Shown: positions 27,783-36,949, numbered from the stretch's first letter. The stretch is 48,103 nucleotides of DNA from Bradyrhizobium algeriense (GCF_003062295.1 NZ_PYCN01000038.1:1-48103), one strand, 5' to 3'. The notes: generated from the letters alone by a model not told the origin. Numbers and translations: made by a program.

Positions 27783-28175
27783 ATGAAAAAGTTTCTAGGG
27801 CTTTTCCTGATCGCCCAGTTTTTCTTGCTTTCCGCCGAGGTCATGGCGCAGGGGCTTCCTGCTCCCTCGTACTGGAAGAATGAACGAGGTTCGGAACTGT
27901 TTGTTTGGTCCAACAACAACGGGGCAATACAGGGGGTTTTCACAAACCATGCTCAAGGGTTTGCGTGCCAGGGCATTCCTTACCCTGCATCGGGAGCCTT
28001 CGGTCCAACCGGCTTGTACTTTGTTGTTACTTTTGCCCAATGCAATTCCTTCACCCGCTGGGTCGGAAAGACTCACGGCTCCCAAATGCCCACGTCTTGG
28101 ACGCTGTTCTACATCGACAAGAATGGTAGACCCAGTAAGTTGAAGGGCAAGGATACATTCACGCGCGTATGGTAG
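27783..28175 (+). CDS. Avidin-family biotin-binding protein, bradavidin-II-like
   Basis: The product starts with a signal peptide (MKKFLGLFLIAQFFLLSAEVMA, cleavage before QG) and then about 108 residues with avidin features: YWKNERGSELFVWSNNNGAI in the first strands, a middle FTRWVGK, SWTLFY and the terminal DTFTRVW. The Trp residues are at the biotin-contact positions of the family. Two Cys (in FACQGIPY and FAQCNSF) could form a disulfide, as in bradavidins. ATG 27783 fits the signal peptide; the open frame extends upstream to 27699 without protein character. Avidins are rare in bacteria and best known from Bradyrhizobium and Rhizobium. It is alone, not in an operon. Confidence 0.85.
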   Translation: MKKFLGLFLIAQFFLLSAEVMAQGLPAPSYWKNERGSELFVWSNNNGAIQGVFTNHAQGFACQGIPYPASGAFGPTGLYFVVTFAQCNSFTRWVGKTHGSQMPTSWTLFYIDKNGRPSKLKGKDTFTRVW

Positions 28176-28383
28176 TTTGCGCGCCGACCCGAGGCACCTG
28201 CGTCCGCAGTGAATATTTTCTAAGTTATTGATTTTTCTTGTCGTAGCAGGTGTTTCCGCCACGTTTTGTTCACGGTCGTTCCACCGAATTCGTTGCGATT
28301 TCGTTGCGGCACCTCTTAAGGAGAACAACTCTCGCTGCCGGGCGTGAGCATCTTTGTGACGTGCATAGGGCAGCAACGTCGGT

Positions 28384-28902
28384 GTGCGCTGCATGCAGAA
28401 AGCAACGCCCGTACTCGCGGCGCAAGGGCATGAAAAGATTTCAACGGCAGCGATCGCCAAGGCTGCAAGGGTCGGCGCCGGGACATTTTACTTATACTTC
28501 GGGTCCAAGGAAGAACTGCTTGTCGAGCTCTTCAAGGGCAATGTCGAAAGAACCTGGGACGATGCGTTTACGCTCGTTCGAACGCGCGATACGCTCGTTG
28601 AACAGCTCTCCTGCCTGCTAGCGAATACGACAGCAGGTCACGATCGAGATCCCGCGCTGTCCCGCATATTCTTCCGGGAAATTCTGTTTATGCAGCCGCC
28701 GGTTCTCGCAGCTGCATCGGACTTTGCCGCATCCGTACTCTATCGCCGGCCTTCTTCGCGCGTCGCAGGACCGAAACGAATTCGCTGCCGAGGTCGACCC
28801 AGCATTGCTCGCTCATGTCGTCTTCGATCTTGGTTTCAGTCAATGCTGCGCCATTACAGCGGCGCAGTCACCGCTGACATGCTGGCCCGTCGGCTGTCCT
28901 AA
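28384..28902 (+). pseudogene. TetR-family regulator, degenerate C-terminal half
   Basis: The N-terminal HTH is clear: STAAIAKAARVGAGTFYLYF, then GSKEELLVELFKG. The ligand domain begins normally (LSRIFFREILFMQPPVLAAA) but after DFAAS near 28732 the plausible continuation lies in another frame (SIAGLLRASQDRNEF, then EVDPALLAHVVFDLGF), and the last codons in the first frame look like its end again. Two small indels would explain this. The GTG at 28384 or ATG at 28393 could be the start; the true 5' end is uncertain because the HTH normally begins about 15 residues earlier. Target gene unknown. Confidence 0.65.
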
Positions 28903-29270
28903 TTGGGACACGCGACGGAACAAACTAAAACAGTGTCGTCGTTCTCAGGCTCGGGCAAATACAGCAGTGCTATTAGCCCCACCACAAAGATCAAAAATAT
29001 AAGTCCAGAACGCACAGACAATTACTCTTCATCCAGGTAATCAAGCGGGCTCCCAAACCAGAAATTGCACTCGCGCAAACTCTTTGGCTCTGAGCCACGC
29101 CACCCTTCGGCTGGGCTGCTTCTTTCCCGCACTCAGGCATCCAGGCGCTATGTGCGCCGATTGGGTTGCGCAGATGTTCCTTGGGTGCGAAATTCAATCC
29201 CCGTTGGGGACGAAGCGAGAATGGAGACGCTTTGAGCGTCGGCGATAACCGGTGGTGCGGCTCTACGGCT
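28903..29270. other. Gene-free stretch
   Basis: No convincing gene on either strand. It leads directly into the first copy of the dispersed MarR module. Confidence 0.4.
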
Positions 29271-29990
29271 TCAAATTAATGGCAGAAGCGGCCCAGTAGG
29301 CCGACGTGCGCTCCCAGTGGAAACTGTGCTTGGACCGCACGCTTCGCTCCCAAGCCGCATCAGGTTGTACTGTAACCAGATCGCTTGCCGCGCGTCGCGC
29401 TTGCTGGACCGAAACAACGTCTCCCCATACGCACCCATGCAAACTTGGTAGAAATGGCTAGCTATGTACGGCTCCTGTACTGTTTCACCGAATTGAGATG
29501 GGCTTAACCCGGTCGTGAAGAGGGCCATGCTAAACGCTCGATAGTAACGATCTGTCGATATTGTTTAATGCAACGCGTGCCCCGTCGACGCTTAGATTCC
29601 GCTTTCGAGCGTCATTTTCGACGGATTTCACCACGCCGATTATGCACTTGTGTTGGCTTCGACCCAGCGATCGGTTTCACCGACGTCAAGGTGATCGCGA
29701 GTTTGGCGAAGTGCCCAACGGTCCGCGCGCTCAGAATTGCGTTCGGGTGACCCGCATTGTCCCCATTTTTAATCTGCGCTAAGGGGAAAACGAACCAAGG
29801 ATGGAACTCCTGACATCGATGCCGCCGGATTTGCCCAGCGCAGCAAGACAGCTCGGCAGTGGCGCTGCTGAGATTCAGGAGGTGATCCGACGATTCGTAT
29901 GGGAAATCAGATCGATCAATTTGGGTCTGGAGGAACTTCGCCAATTCCAGGCCAATGTACTTGGGATTACTGGGCCACAATGGATGCCCG
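29271..29990. repeat. Dispersed repeat, copy A (MarR module and upstream region)
   Basis: This stretch matches parts of 35600-36610 and 43050-43520. A minus-strand peptide (29271-29528, with GAYGETLFRSSKR and AIWLQYNLMRLGSE) has a counterpart at 35619-35831. A conserved block of TGTCGATATTG, an R-rich peptide frame and TTTCGACGGATTTCACCAC follows at about 29548-29640, and the start of a MarR gene at 29801. Confidence 0.65.
29801..29990 (+). pseudogene. MarR-family regulator, N-terminal fragment
   Basis: The first about 62 codons (MELLTSMPPDLPS, then EIQEVIRRFVWEIRSINLGL and NVLGITGPQWM) are nearly the same as the start of the intact MarR gene at 43364. After QWM the sequence departs, before the DNA-binding helices. 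It is therefore a truncated duplicate without an HTH. Confidence 0.8.
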
Positions 29991-30349
29991 ATGGGGTCGA
30001 ACTACGTCCGCGTCGTAGGTCAAGACGAGATGATACTGATTTCGTCATTCGCCGAAGCAGAGTTCCGAGAACTTGGCGCAGAGTGGATTGAGCAACTCGT
30101 AAAGAAAAGCTCGCACCAAGACCGTATGACCTCGAACAACCGATAGGGAAAGAGCAGTACGACCTCTCAGACGACTACCCGAACACATATGGCCGTGATG
30201 AGATTGTGTGTCCGTTTTGTACGACCACGTTTTGGCGACTGTTGGAAGCACCGAACAGATACCGGCACAGAGAAGTGCGTTTGCGGAAGCGAGTTTCGTT
30301 GGACTCGAAACGTAGCCGCCAAGTAAGCGATCGGATTGGTTTGCCGTGA
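29991..30349 (+). pseudogene. Possible CxxC protein, frameshifted
   Basis: The open frame from ATG 29991 (MGSNYVRVVGQDEMILISSF, then GAEWIEQLVKKSS) is protein-like. Near 30105 a plausible continuation lies in another frame: APRPYDLEQPIGKEQYDLSD, then GRDEIVCPFCTTTFW, with a CPFC motif, to TGA at 30347-30349. One indel would join them. I do not recognise the family, and the call is tentative. Confidence 0.3.
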
Positions 30350-30848
30350 CGGAATTTCCGGACGCGGGCCATCTCTTTAAGGGGGAGCATCTTCCGTCTC
30401 TCAGCCCCTCACGCGCGGCGAGTTTTCGGATCATGCTGAGGATGCTTGAAACGAGCCGCCTGAGGGATTTTCACTTCACCGTCGAGAACGAGGCCGAGGG
30501 CTCATGGCCGGTGTTTGGCTGGCCATGAATTGTCGCATCGATGTTAGGGGTGTGCAGCCAGTTTGAGGATGGCCGCCTTTTTTGCTCAGCGAGGCTTAGC
30601 AAGAAGGGCCAAGTTCGAGGCGGATCCATTGCTAGCCGGGAGTGAAAGCAGGGATCTCCAGCCCTCGCTCACGAAGCCGCCTCTTTTTGGCAAATTATTG
30701 CCAATTAGCCCGATTTTCGACATTTCGGATCACTTTGAGCCAGAAAACGACAAATTGGGTTGATTTTCGACCCGAGAGCCGATAAGTTGTTTTCGACAAT
30801 GTTACTATTTTTGTGGCAAAATTCGACACTCCATATGGATTTTCGACC
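30350..30848. other. Gene-free stretch with TTTCGAC repeats
   Basis: No convincing gene. The last 135 bp contain five copies of an (A/G)TTTTCGAC-like motif, described separately. The rest shows nothing that I can assign. Confidence 0.4.
30713..30847 (+). repeat. Five TTTCGAC-type repeats before the third fic gene
   Basis: ATTTTCGAC occurs at 30713-30721, 30763-30771 and 30839-30847; GTTTTCGAC at 30789-30797; AAATTCGAC at 30819-30827. All are on the same strand with spacings of 50, 26, 30 and 20 bp. They end right at ATG 30849. This looks like an iterated regulator-binding region. Confidence 0.6.
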
Positions 30849-32417
30849 ATGCGGCTGAACTTTGCGGAGACAAAGGCTTTCCAAGGCAAGGCACTGCCTA
30901 CCGAGACCCAACTCGTCGGGCTGTCAGCATTGGTCCAGATACTATCGGTTGCGGCACCCGTCCGTCGGCCTAGCGCCGTGTCGGAAAAGCATATCCGTGG
31001 CAGCCACCGGGATGAAGGCGACTGGCGGCTGTTCGACAAGAGATATTGGCCCGGCGACAATTTTGCAGATCACCTCACCTTTGCCCTGCGCCACGAAGAC
31101 CTCGATCTCCTCGTGCTCAAGCGCGTGTTCAAGACGGTCCCGAAGGCAGAAATCCGTGACTTCGTCACAGCGGCACCAACCGGTGTGCCCGCGCGCCGGG
31201 TCTGGTTCCTCTACGAAATGCTAACCGGCGAGACGCTCGACATTCCGGATACCCCGAACGTCGCAGCTGTCGATTTGTTCGACCCGAAGGCTTATTTCAC
31301 AGGCAAACCCAAGCTGTCAAAACGGCACCGCGTTCGCAACAATCTGCTCGGAACGAAAGATTTCAGCCCAGTCATCCGAAGGACTTCCGCGCTCGTTGCC
31401 CTCACAGAGAGTGGTCTTGCGGAAAAGGCCCGCGAGACCGTCGGGCGTACCGGCGGCCATGTGGTCTCCCGCGCCGCGAGTTTTCTGTTGCTCGCCGATA
31501 GCCGCGCAAGCTTCGAGATCGAAGGCGAACGCCCGCCCAGGAACCGGCTGGAGCGGTGGGGACGCGCTGTCGTGCAGGCAGGCAAGCATGCTCTGACCCT
31601 TGAAGAGATCGTGCGGCTACATAGCGTCCTCATCGAAGACACCCGGCTCATTCATCCAGGCCTTCGGCCAGATGGCGTTTTTCTGGGAGAGCGAGACCAT
31701 GAGAACAATCCGCTGCCTGAGTTCATCGGCGCCAGACCCGACGACCTGACCAGCCTCATGAAAGGCCTGATCAACGCTAACGCGCGTATGCGCGATGACG
31801 GGATTGATGCCGTTCTACAAGCGGCAAGCACAGCTTTCGGGTTCGTCTATGTCCATCCGCTTCAGGACGGCAACGGACGCCTGCATCGCTGCCTCATCCA
31901 CCATGTTCTGGCGGAGCGGAAATTCACGCCGCCAGGCATGGTGTTTCCGGTGTCGTCCGTCATGCTCGACCGGATTGATGACTACCGCACTACCCTGCAG
32001 TCCCATTCCGGGCCCTTGATGGAGTTTATCGACTGGAAACCGACATCGGACAGGAATGTCGAAGTGCTGAACGATACCGCCGACCTCTACTGCTATTTCG
32101 ATTGCACCGACGAAGCGGAATTTTTGTATCAGTGCGTCAAGAGAACGGTGGAGCACGATCTGCCGCACGAAATCGATTATCTGCGCCGTCACGACGAAGC
32201 CCGCCGCAAAATCATGGACACGGTTGAAATGCCGGATCGCCTTGCAGACGACCTGCTTCTGTTCATCCGGCAGAACAAGGGCGTGCTTTCCAAGAAAAGA
32301 AGGGAGCGCGAATTCGAGAAGCTAACGGACGATGAGGTTGCAAGCATCGAGGCCGTTGTCCGGGATGCATTCGAAGGATTTGAAGATAGCTCAAACGAGC
32401 AAAATCACGCCCCGTAA
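30849..32417 (+). CDS. Fic-domain protein, long form
   Basis: The 522-residue protein has the catalytic loop HPLQDGNGRLHR, with Leu and His at places where most Fic proteins have Phe and Gly, and the inhibitory motif SFEIEGE. The N-terminal about 200 residues (LVQILSVAAPVRRPS, YWPGDNFADHLTFAL, RRVWFLYEMLTGE) are a helical extension of a Fic subfamily. ATG 30849 was chosen because the TTTCGAC repeats end there; GTG 30813 would add 12 residues. No clear RBS is seen for either. It appears intact and unrelated at sequence level to the other two Fic proteins apart from the core. Confidence 0.85.
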   Translation: MRLNFAETKAFQGKALPTETQLVGLSALVQILSVAAPVRRPSAVSEKHIRGSHRDEGDWRLFDKRYWPGDNFADHLTFALRHEDLDLLVLKRVFKTVPKAEIRDFVTAAPTGVPARRVWFLYEMLTGETLDIPDTPNVAAVDLFDPKAYFTGKPKLSKRHRVRNNLLGTKDFSPVIRRTSALVALTESGLAEKARETVGRTGGHVVSRAASFLLLADSRASFEIEGERPPRNRLERWGRAVVQAGKHALTLEEIVRLHSVLIEDTRLIHPGLRPDGVFLGERDHENNPLPEFIGARPDDLTSLMKGLINANARMRDDGIDAVLQAASTAFGFVYVHPLQDGNGRLHRCLIHHVLAERKFTPPGMVFPVSSVMLDRIDDYRTTLQSHSGPLMEFIDWKPTSDRNVEVLNDTADLYCYFDCTDEAEFLYQCVKRTVEHDLPHEIDYLRRHDEARRKIMDTVEMPDRLADDLLLFIRQNKGVLSKKRREREFEKLTDDEVASIEAVVRDAFEGFEDSSNEQNHAP

Positions 32418-32957
32418 GCTTTCGCGACAAAATCCCTTATGTCGCTGATCAAACTTGTGCAGCCGATTGAACAAAAAAATCGGGACAGCAGAAACCGACA
32501 AGTGAAGGCGATTCTCCGCGACGGCTGTCGCGAGCCTCTCTCGCGACTATGACCCCGTGACGGCGAAGTTGGGCGCTCCTCTCACTCTGTCATGCCCAGC
32601 GGTCTCACGACCGCGCGCCTTGTCCTCGAAGATTGGCGCATGCGCGCCGAACAGCAGGGAGGCAATCTACGGCTGACCGCATCGACCCAGGCCGGCGAGG
32701 TAGACAGAGGTGAGTTCGATCCCTTTCAGGGTGGGAATGATGAAGAAACCGCTCGCGTGCGGCAAGCCGTGTAGACAGCGAAGATGGGTAGTTCGGCCCT
32801 TCGACCTAGCGGGGACATCTTCGCGTTCCCTCACCTGCGAGCCAAAGGCCGAGGTGGGGCGCGTCCATCCGAAACTGCGAGCGAAGAGCGCAGGGCAAGA
32901 CCTGGTTGCGCGTCTTCGCTTGCCGGCCGCACGAGGTAGGTGCTGACGTTCATGCCG
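32418..32957. other. Gene-free stretch
   Basis: No convincing gene. A 6-bp hairpin (CGCGAC at 32517-32522, GTCGCG at 32527-32532) and a short plus-strand frame at 32592-32774 ending FDPFQGGNDEETARVRQAV were noted; the latter may be a fragment but has no start context. Confidence 0.35.
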
Positions 32958-33305
32958 TCAGCCGGCCTGCTTCGACGGGAGGCAATTGCGCTTCATCGGC
33001 TTCGGTTGCTCGGGAGCGGCCACCTCCGTCTCTACCGGCACCTCCGCAGCCATCGGGCGCGTTTCCATGAAATTGAGGAAGGCACGTCCCTTTTCGGTGA
33101 TGCGCCAGCCACCGTTCATGCGCTCAACGAGTTCTTGCGAAAAGATGTCGAGGTTCGGCACACGGGCGGCCAAGCTCTTGGTGCGCTCGGCCCAGTCCCG
33201 ACCGCTCGTCGCTAAAATGGCCATGTCGCGCTTAAGCTCCGCCATCCTTGCGAAGCCGTCCGGATAGCTCAGCAGGATCTTCAGGACTGTGACCTGGAAA
33301 TTCAC
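32958..33305 (-). CDS. Small winged-helix-like conserved protein
   Basis: The 115-residue product reads MNFQVTVLKILLSYPDGFAR, then MAELKRDMAILATSGRDWAE and GGWRITEKGRAFLNFME. It has the helix-turn-helix and beta-wing pattern of small DNA-binding proteins and belongs to a family that I associate with Bradyrhizobium accessory regions. The C-terminal tail is Pro-rich. It follows the DUF6527 gene by 58 nt on the same strand and could be a fourth gene of the ubiquitin-like cassette or an independent gene. A weak CAGGTGA precedes ATG 33305. Confidence 0.65.
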   Translation of the reverse strand: MNFQVTVLKILLSYPDGFARMAELKRDMAILATSGRDWAERTKSLAARVPNLDIFSQELVERMNGGWRITEKGRAFLNFMETRPMAAEVPVETEVAAPEQPKPMKRNCLPSKQAG

Positions 33306-33363
33306 CTGAGTGACAACATGATGTTGTTCGCGCGTGCACGCGGAGCGTACTCATCGAATGACA

Positions 33364-33792
33364 TCAGAACCAGTTCATAAACGCTTGCCACAGACCTTTG
33401 ATTGCGTCCCAAAGACGTCCCCAGAAGCCTCGTTCTCTCCTGTAGCGTTCGGTATGAGCCTGCTGGCGCGCGCGCTGGTCGCTGGCCCGGTTGGCCGCGA
33501 TCTGCTTCGGGGTAAACGCGGGCGCCCATTCTATGCGATTGTCCCTGATCCAATAGTGCGACTGGCAGCCCGCGCTCCAATTGCCGATGGACGGAGTTAG
33601 GCTTACGGCCCCGTCCTCAGTTTCTAGCCGCCACCGGCCGGGCTTGAGCGGTGTCACGATCTTAGTGCCACATCCGCAACAGCAGTTATGCGCCGCCGTG
33701 CGGAACTTGAGGGAGATGTAAATAACTCCGTTGTCGAGAACTTTGGGTATGCGCTCGACGAGCTCGGGCCGGATGGCATCGATCCTGTTCAT
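33364..33792 (-). CDS. DUF6527 protein of a ubiquitin-like conjugation cassette
   Basis: The 142-residue protein has KFRTAAHNCCCGCGTKI, a cysteine cluster, then SLTPSIGNWSAGCQSHYWI, with Cys and His for a second zinc half-site. This is the signature of DUF6527, a family found next to bacterial E1-like and ubiquitin-like genes. The start at 33792 overlaps the ThiF stop (ATGA). The C-terminus is basic, then hydrophobic (FWGRLWDAIKGLWQAFMNWF), perhaps an amphipathic helix. Its reaction is not established; proposals include ligase or protease roles. Confidence 0.8.
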   Translation of the reverse strand: MNRIDAIRPELVERIPKVLDNGVIYISLKFRTAAHNCCCGCGTKIVTPLKPGRWRLETEDGAVSLTPSIGNWSAGCQSHYWIRDNRIEWAPAFTPKQIAANRASDQRARQQAHTERYRRERGFWGRLWDAIKGLWQAFMNWF

Positions 33793-34970
33793 ATGGAATC
33801 ACCCTTCGCGAGAAGGCTATTTGCAATTGTATAAGAGACAAAACGCTCCTTACCCAAGTTGAAATAAAAGCCACGCAGCTTCTTCCAAGCGATTACAGCC
33901 AAACACGCGTTAAGTGCATTGAGATCGGCAACTTGGATATTCTTGTCGTACTCATTATTTGCGTCGTCCGTGGCGAACGATATGCGAGACCGCGCGCGTT
34001 CTCGGGCGTCGGGTAAGCTAAGGATGCTGCGGAGCATACCGCCAATTGAATTTCGCTTGGCATACAAGCCTATTCCGACGTCCGCGAACGGCGTCCCGAG
34101 CGCTTCCAGCTTGTCCACGACCGCGCGCTTCGCAGCTCCTCCTTCCATGCAAAGGAAGACAAAGGACATGCTGCCTAGCTTATCCGCGTTGGTCGCATCG
34201 ATATGGATGGGATGTGGAATAATTCCACGATGCATACGGGCGTAAATCGACGCGAAGTATTCCACCTTGAGCGGCTGCGCTCGCAAATCTTCGATTTCGG
34301 GTGCGCCTGGCGCCCGGAAAGCATTGTGTGTCAAGAAGCGGTCGGCATCAAAAATATGGATCTGCTTGACGGGAGTCTTGGCGACCATATCGAGCACGTA
34401 CGATCCGGTTCCGCCAACCCCGACGATTGCGATCGCATCCTCCGCAAGCCTCGCGGTAATTGTGTTGATTTCCGCTCTTGCGGACGCAGTATCGAGGTAA
34501 TTGAATGGTAAGTTGTCGTCCTCAGGCTCAATGACCTTGTGGGTTTTCGCTGTGACCAAAGGGTCTATGGCAGCAACGTGCTTACCGAGGAGCGCGACAT
34601 AGGCCGTCATCTTTTCATGGTAATTTTCATAGTGCCCGCGCGCCGGCTTTCGGGAAAAGGAATGTTGGGCGACGAACCCGTGGCCAACATCGTACGATCC
34701 GCTCTGATGCTTCAGAACTTCGAGCGGCTTACCGTTACTGTCGCAAGGATATTCGCCGATAAATTTGGCCGTGTGATCTTGCGGCTGAGCCGTAACGTCG
34801 CCAGCAAGATCGAGGTTCGATGCCAGCGCACCGACCGCGATTTCACGCTTGCTGTTGACATAGGGGACGTCGTGAACGACCAAGTAGCCGGCGCCCGTTA
34901 CCTGGACGTTATATCCCTCCCTGCGCAACAGTTCTAAATCGGAGCTACGATCGATTGGTATGATCGACAT
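33789..34970 (-). CDS. DUF6791/ThiF E1-like adenylyltransferase
   Basis: The N-terminal part (MSIIPIDRSSDLELLRREGY, then GYLVVHDVPYVNSKREIAVG) matches DUF6791, an E2-like or accessory domain fused to E1 in multi-ubiquitin operons. The second half is a ThiF/E1 domain with the nucleotide loop AIVGVGGTGSYVLD, HIFDADRF and FVFLCMEGG. Such proteins activate the C-terminus of a ubiquitin-like partner with ATP. ATG 34970 fits family starts; ATG 34985 in the same frame is the alternative and overlaps the upstream gene more. It overlaps the DUF6527 gene by 4 nt, so the cassette is coupled. Confidence 0.85.
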   Translation of the reverse strand: MSIIPIDRSSDLELLRREGYNVQVTGAGYLVVHDVPYVNSKREIAVGALASNLDLAGDVTAQPQDHTAKFIGEYPCDSNGKPLEVLKHQSGSYDVGHGFVAQHSFSRKPARGHYENYHEKMTAYVALLGKHVAAIDPLVTAKTHKVIEPEDDNLPFNYLDTASARAEINTITARLAEDAIAIVGVGGTGSYVLDMVAKTPVKQIHIFDADRFLTHNAFRAPGAPEIEDLRAQPLKVEYFASIYARMHRGIIPHPIHIDATNADKLGSMSFVFLCMEGGAAKRAVVDKLEALGTPFADVGIGLYAKRNSIGGMLRSILSLPDARERARSRISFATDDANNEYDKNIQVADLNALNACLAVIAWKKLRGFYFNLGKERFVSYTIANSLLAKGDSI

Positions 34971-35409
34971 CGAAAATGGTGCCATGTTTTCTCACGGTAA
35001 CCGTGCCGTTTGGAGGAAGGTCACCGTGATGCGGGACACTCTTTGCGTGTTCGAAGCTCACCGTGAATTCCGGGTCTTGCCCGGTCGGCGGAACCGGAAA
35101 GGCGATTTTCACGAGTTCATCGAACGTCAAGACATCATGATCGACGACGACGGGGTCGGTGTTGACGATAATGACGTAATGCTTTTCGGGGGCTTCACCA
35201 CGATGGAAGTGCTGGTCTTGTGTGAGATCGATCTTTGGACTGTCGATTCGCACTAACCTGTCTTCTTGGTTACCCTCGCCCCCCTTGTACAGCACCTGAC
35301 CTTCGGGAACCTGCCCGAGTTCATAAAGGCCAACGCCTGTCGTCGGGTTCGGCGAGTGAAGCGGTTTCTGATCGATATGGATACGCACGTCCGGCTTGTC
35401 GTCCGACAT
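34945..35409 (-). CDS. Multi-ubiquitin domain protein
   Basis: The 154-residue protein has two repeated beta-grasp-like segments: VRIHIDQKPLHSPNPTTGVG and YVIIVNTDPVVVDHDVLTFD, each followed by the pattern of the Multi_ubiq family (LYELGQVPEGQVLY; LVKIAFPVPPTGQDPEFTVS). It is the ubiquitin-like substrate of the adjacent E1-like enzyme. No C-terminal GG is visible (it ends DVDHTNRS), so processing or a different chemistry is needed. The start at 35409 opens the minus-strand cassette. The stop lies inside the next gene (overlap about 26 nt). Confidence 0.85.
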   Translation of the reverse strand: MSDDKPDVRIHIDQKPLHSPNPTTGVGLYELGQVPEGQVLYKGGEGNQEDRLVRIDSPKIDLTQDQHFHRGEAPEKHYVIIVNTDPVVVDHDVLTFDELVKIAFPVPPTGQDPEFTVSFEHAKSVPHHGDLPPNGTVTVRKHGTIFDVDHTNRS

Positions 35410-35599
35410 GATGGCCTCGTTGGTCTAGCGATAGTGCAGATTTTCGCTTTTGGAGGTGAAACTGGATTGCTTCTCTGGAGGCGACACTGACTTTGATCTC
35501 TAAATGGGATTCGTCAGGGAAAGATCGATGGGGCTTAGGCTTGCTTCCGGAGTCAGCGCTGAAGTCGCCCCAAGATTGGATCGGATGGAGAGGCGGACC

Positions 35600-36610
35600 A
35601 TTCTTGCCAGCACAAGGGTTACGTCAGCGTGGCGACGGTTTCGGCTGCATCGTTTCGATGCCGGCCTGGCTGGCCAGCCGCACTGGACCAGTGCTCGGAC
35701 CGCCTTAGTTCGCTTCCCAGCCGCATCACGTTGTACTGCAGCCAGATCCTTTCCCGCTTCACGCGGTTGCTGCGCCGAAACAACGTCTCCGCATAGATGC
35801 CCATGCGGAGTCGGTAGAAATGCCCAGCCATGTCCTGCTCTTATGCTGTTTCGCCGAACTGAGATCGCATCATTATTGACCTTGCCGACCCCCAACAGTC
35901 GGCTCGTGAAAGAGGGTTACGTTTAACTCTGTACAGTAACGACGTGTCGATATTGATAAATGCAAGGGGTCCCGGGTTGATGCCTAAATTCCGCGTTCGA
36001 GTGTCTTTTTCGACGGATTTCACCACACCGATTTGGATCTGCGAGGCTGGCGCGTCTGGAAGGCATCTTTGAATGGCCGGCGGCGGATGTCACGGATCAG
36101 TCGGCCGAGCGGGGTGGTCAGGAAGCGCAGCTCGTGACGGCGGCGGTTGTCCAGGCTTCTAGGCCGCGCGCAGCACCTGGCGGATAAAGGTTTTCGGCCA
36201 TGGCGCACGCGTATTCCGACGACGGAATGGTCGGTGAAGCCGTCGGGTGCTTTTTGCAGAACGCCGCCGTGATGCGAGCCAGGCGCTCTCGCGCAAGCCA
36301 AGCTTCGTCGCCTCGCTTTTAGCCGCTGCGGCAACCCAGCCATCGGCGATTTAACTGACGCCAGGGTGATCCGGAAGTTCGCCGAAGTGCCGGACGATCT
36401 GAGCGCGCTGTGAATTGGTTCGCGCGGACAGCATTGTCAATATTTTTGGTCTGCGCTAAGGGAATCAACGAAGGATGGAACTCCTGACATACGATGCCGC
36501 CGGATTTGCCCAGCCCAGCAAGACAGGTCGGCGGTAGGTCTCCTGAGACTCAGGAGGTGGGCCGCCGATTCATGTGGGAGATCAGATCGATCAATACGCA
36601 TATGCCGGCG
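35600..36610. repeat. Dispersed repeat, copy B (degenerate MarR module)
   Basis: The minus-strand peptide at 35619-35831 (HFYRLRMGIYAETLFRRSNR, then RIWLQYNVMRLGSE) matches copy A. The stretch 35873-36030 matches 43053-43210 (CAACAGTCGGCTCGTG, TACAGTAACGACGTGTCGAT, TTTCGACGGATTTCACCAC). An insert at about 36030-36350 carries a small transposase-like fragment (minus strand: TPLGRLIRDIRRR). The MarR start at about 36476 (MELLTYDAAGFAQPS) is frameshifted and soon lost. Confidence 0.65.
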
Positions 36611-36659
36611 CAGGGATCGATCCGATTGCGATTGATTGTGTACGCTGACCACAATCCGA

Positions 36660-36916
36660 AATAGTTGTCCTAAAAGGGGAGTATTTGCGGGATCAGGCAA
36701 GGTCATGTTGGGGAAACGCTCGGACGGCATGGGCAGCGGGATGACGCCAACGGTTCGCCGCGACAAGTGCGCGCCCGCGCAATGATGCGGGCCGTTGCCG
36801 AAGGCCTCGTGAGGATTGGGCTCGCGCAGCCCGTGGTAGTTCTCGCCATCTACGAGCACGGGCGGTACACCGAAGAGGTTTAGGCGACCGCCGTTGGTTG
36901 CGAGAGGCTCCTTCAC
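36660..36916 (-). pseudogene. Cytochrome P450, C-terminal fragment
   Basis: The minus-strand frame reads VDGENYHGLREPNPHEAFGN, then GPHHCAGAHLSRRTVGVIPL. HEAFGNGPHHCAGAHL is the heme-binding loop with the Cys ligand of P450s. The sequence then gives a few residues of the last helix (PSERFPNMTLPDPANTP) and merges with the MarR repeat. The 5' part of the gene is missing. P450s of this kind occur in gibberellin or symbiosis clusters of Bradyrhizobium, but which one cannot be told. Confidence 0.7.
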
Positions 36917-36949
36917 GGCACTAGGTAAGGCAACCTGAGACGTGTATTT

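Noticed and set aside
30713..30847. TTTCGAC repeats as a replication origin (iterons)
   Set aside because: No replication initiator gene nearby; repeats are short, unevenly spaced and stop at a gene start, which fits regulation better.
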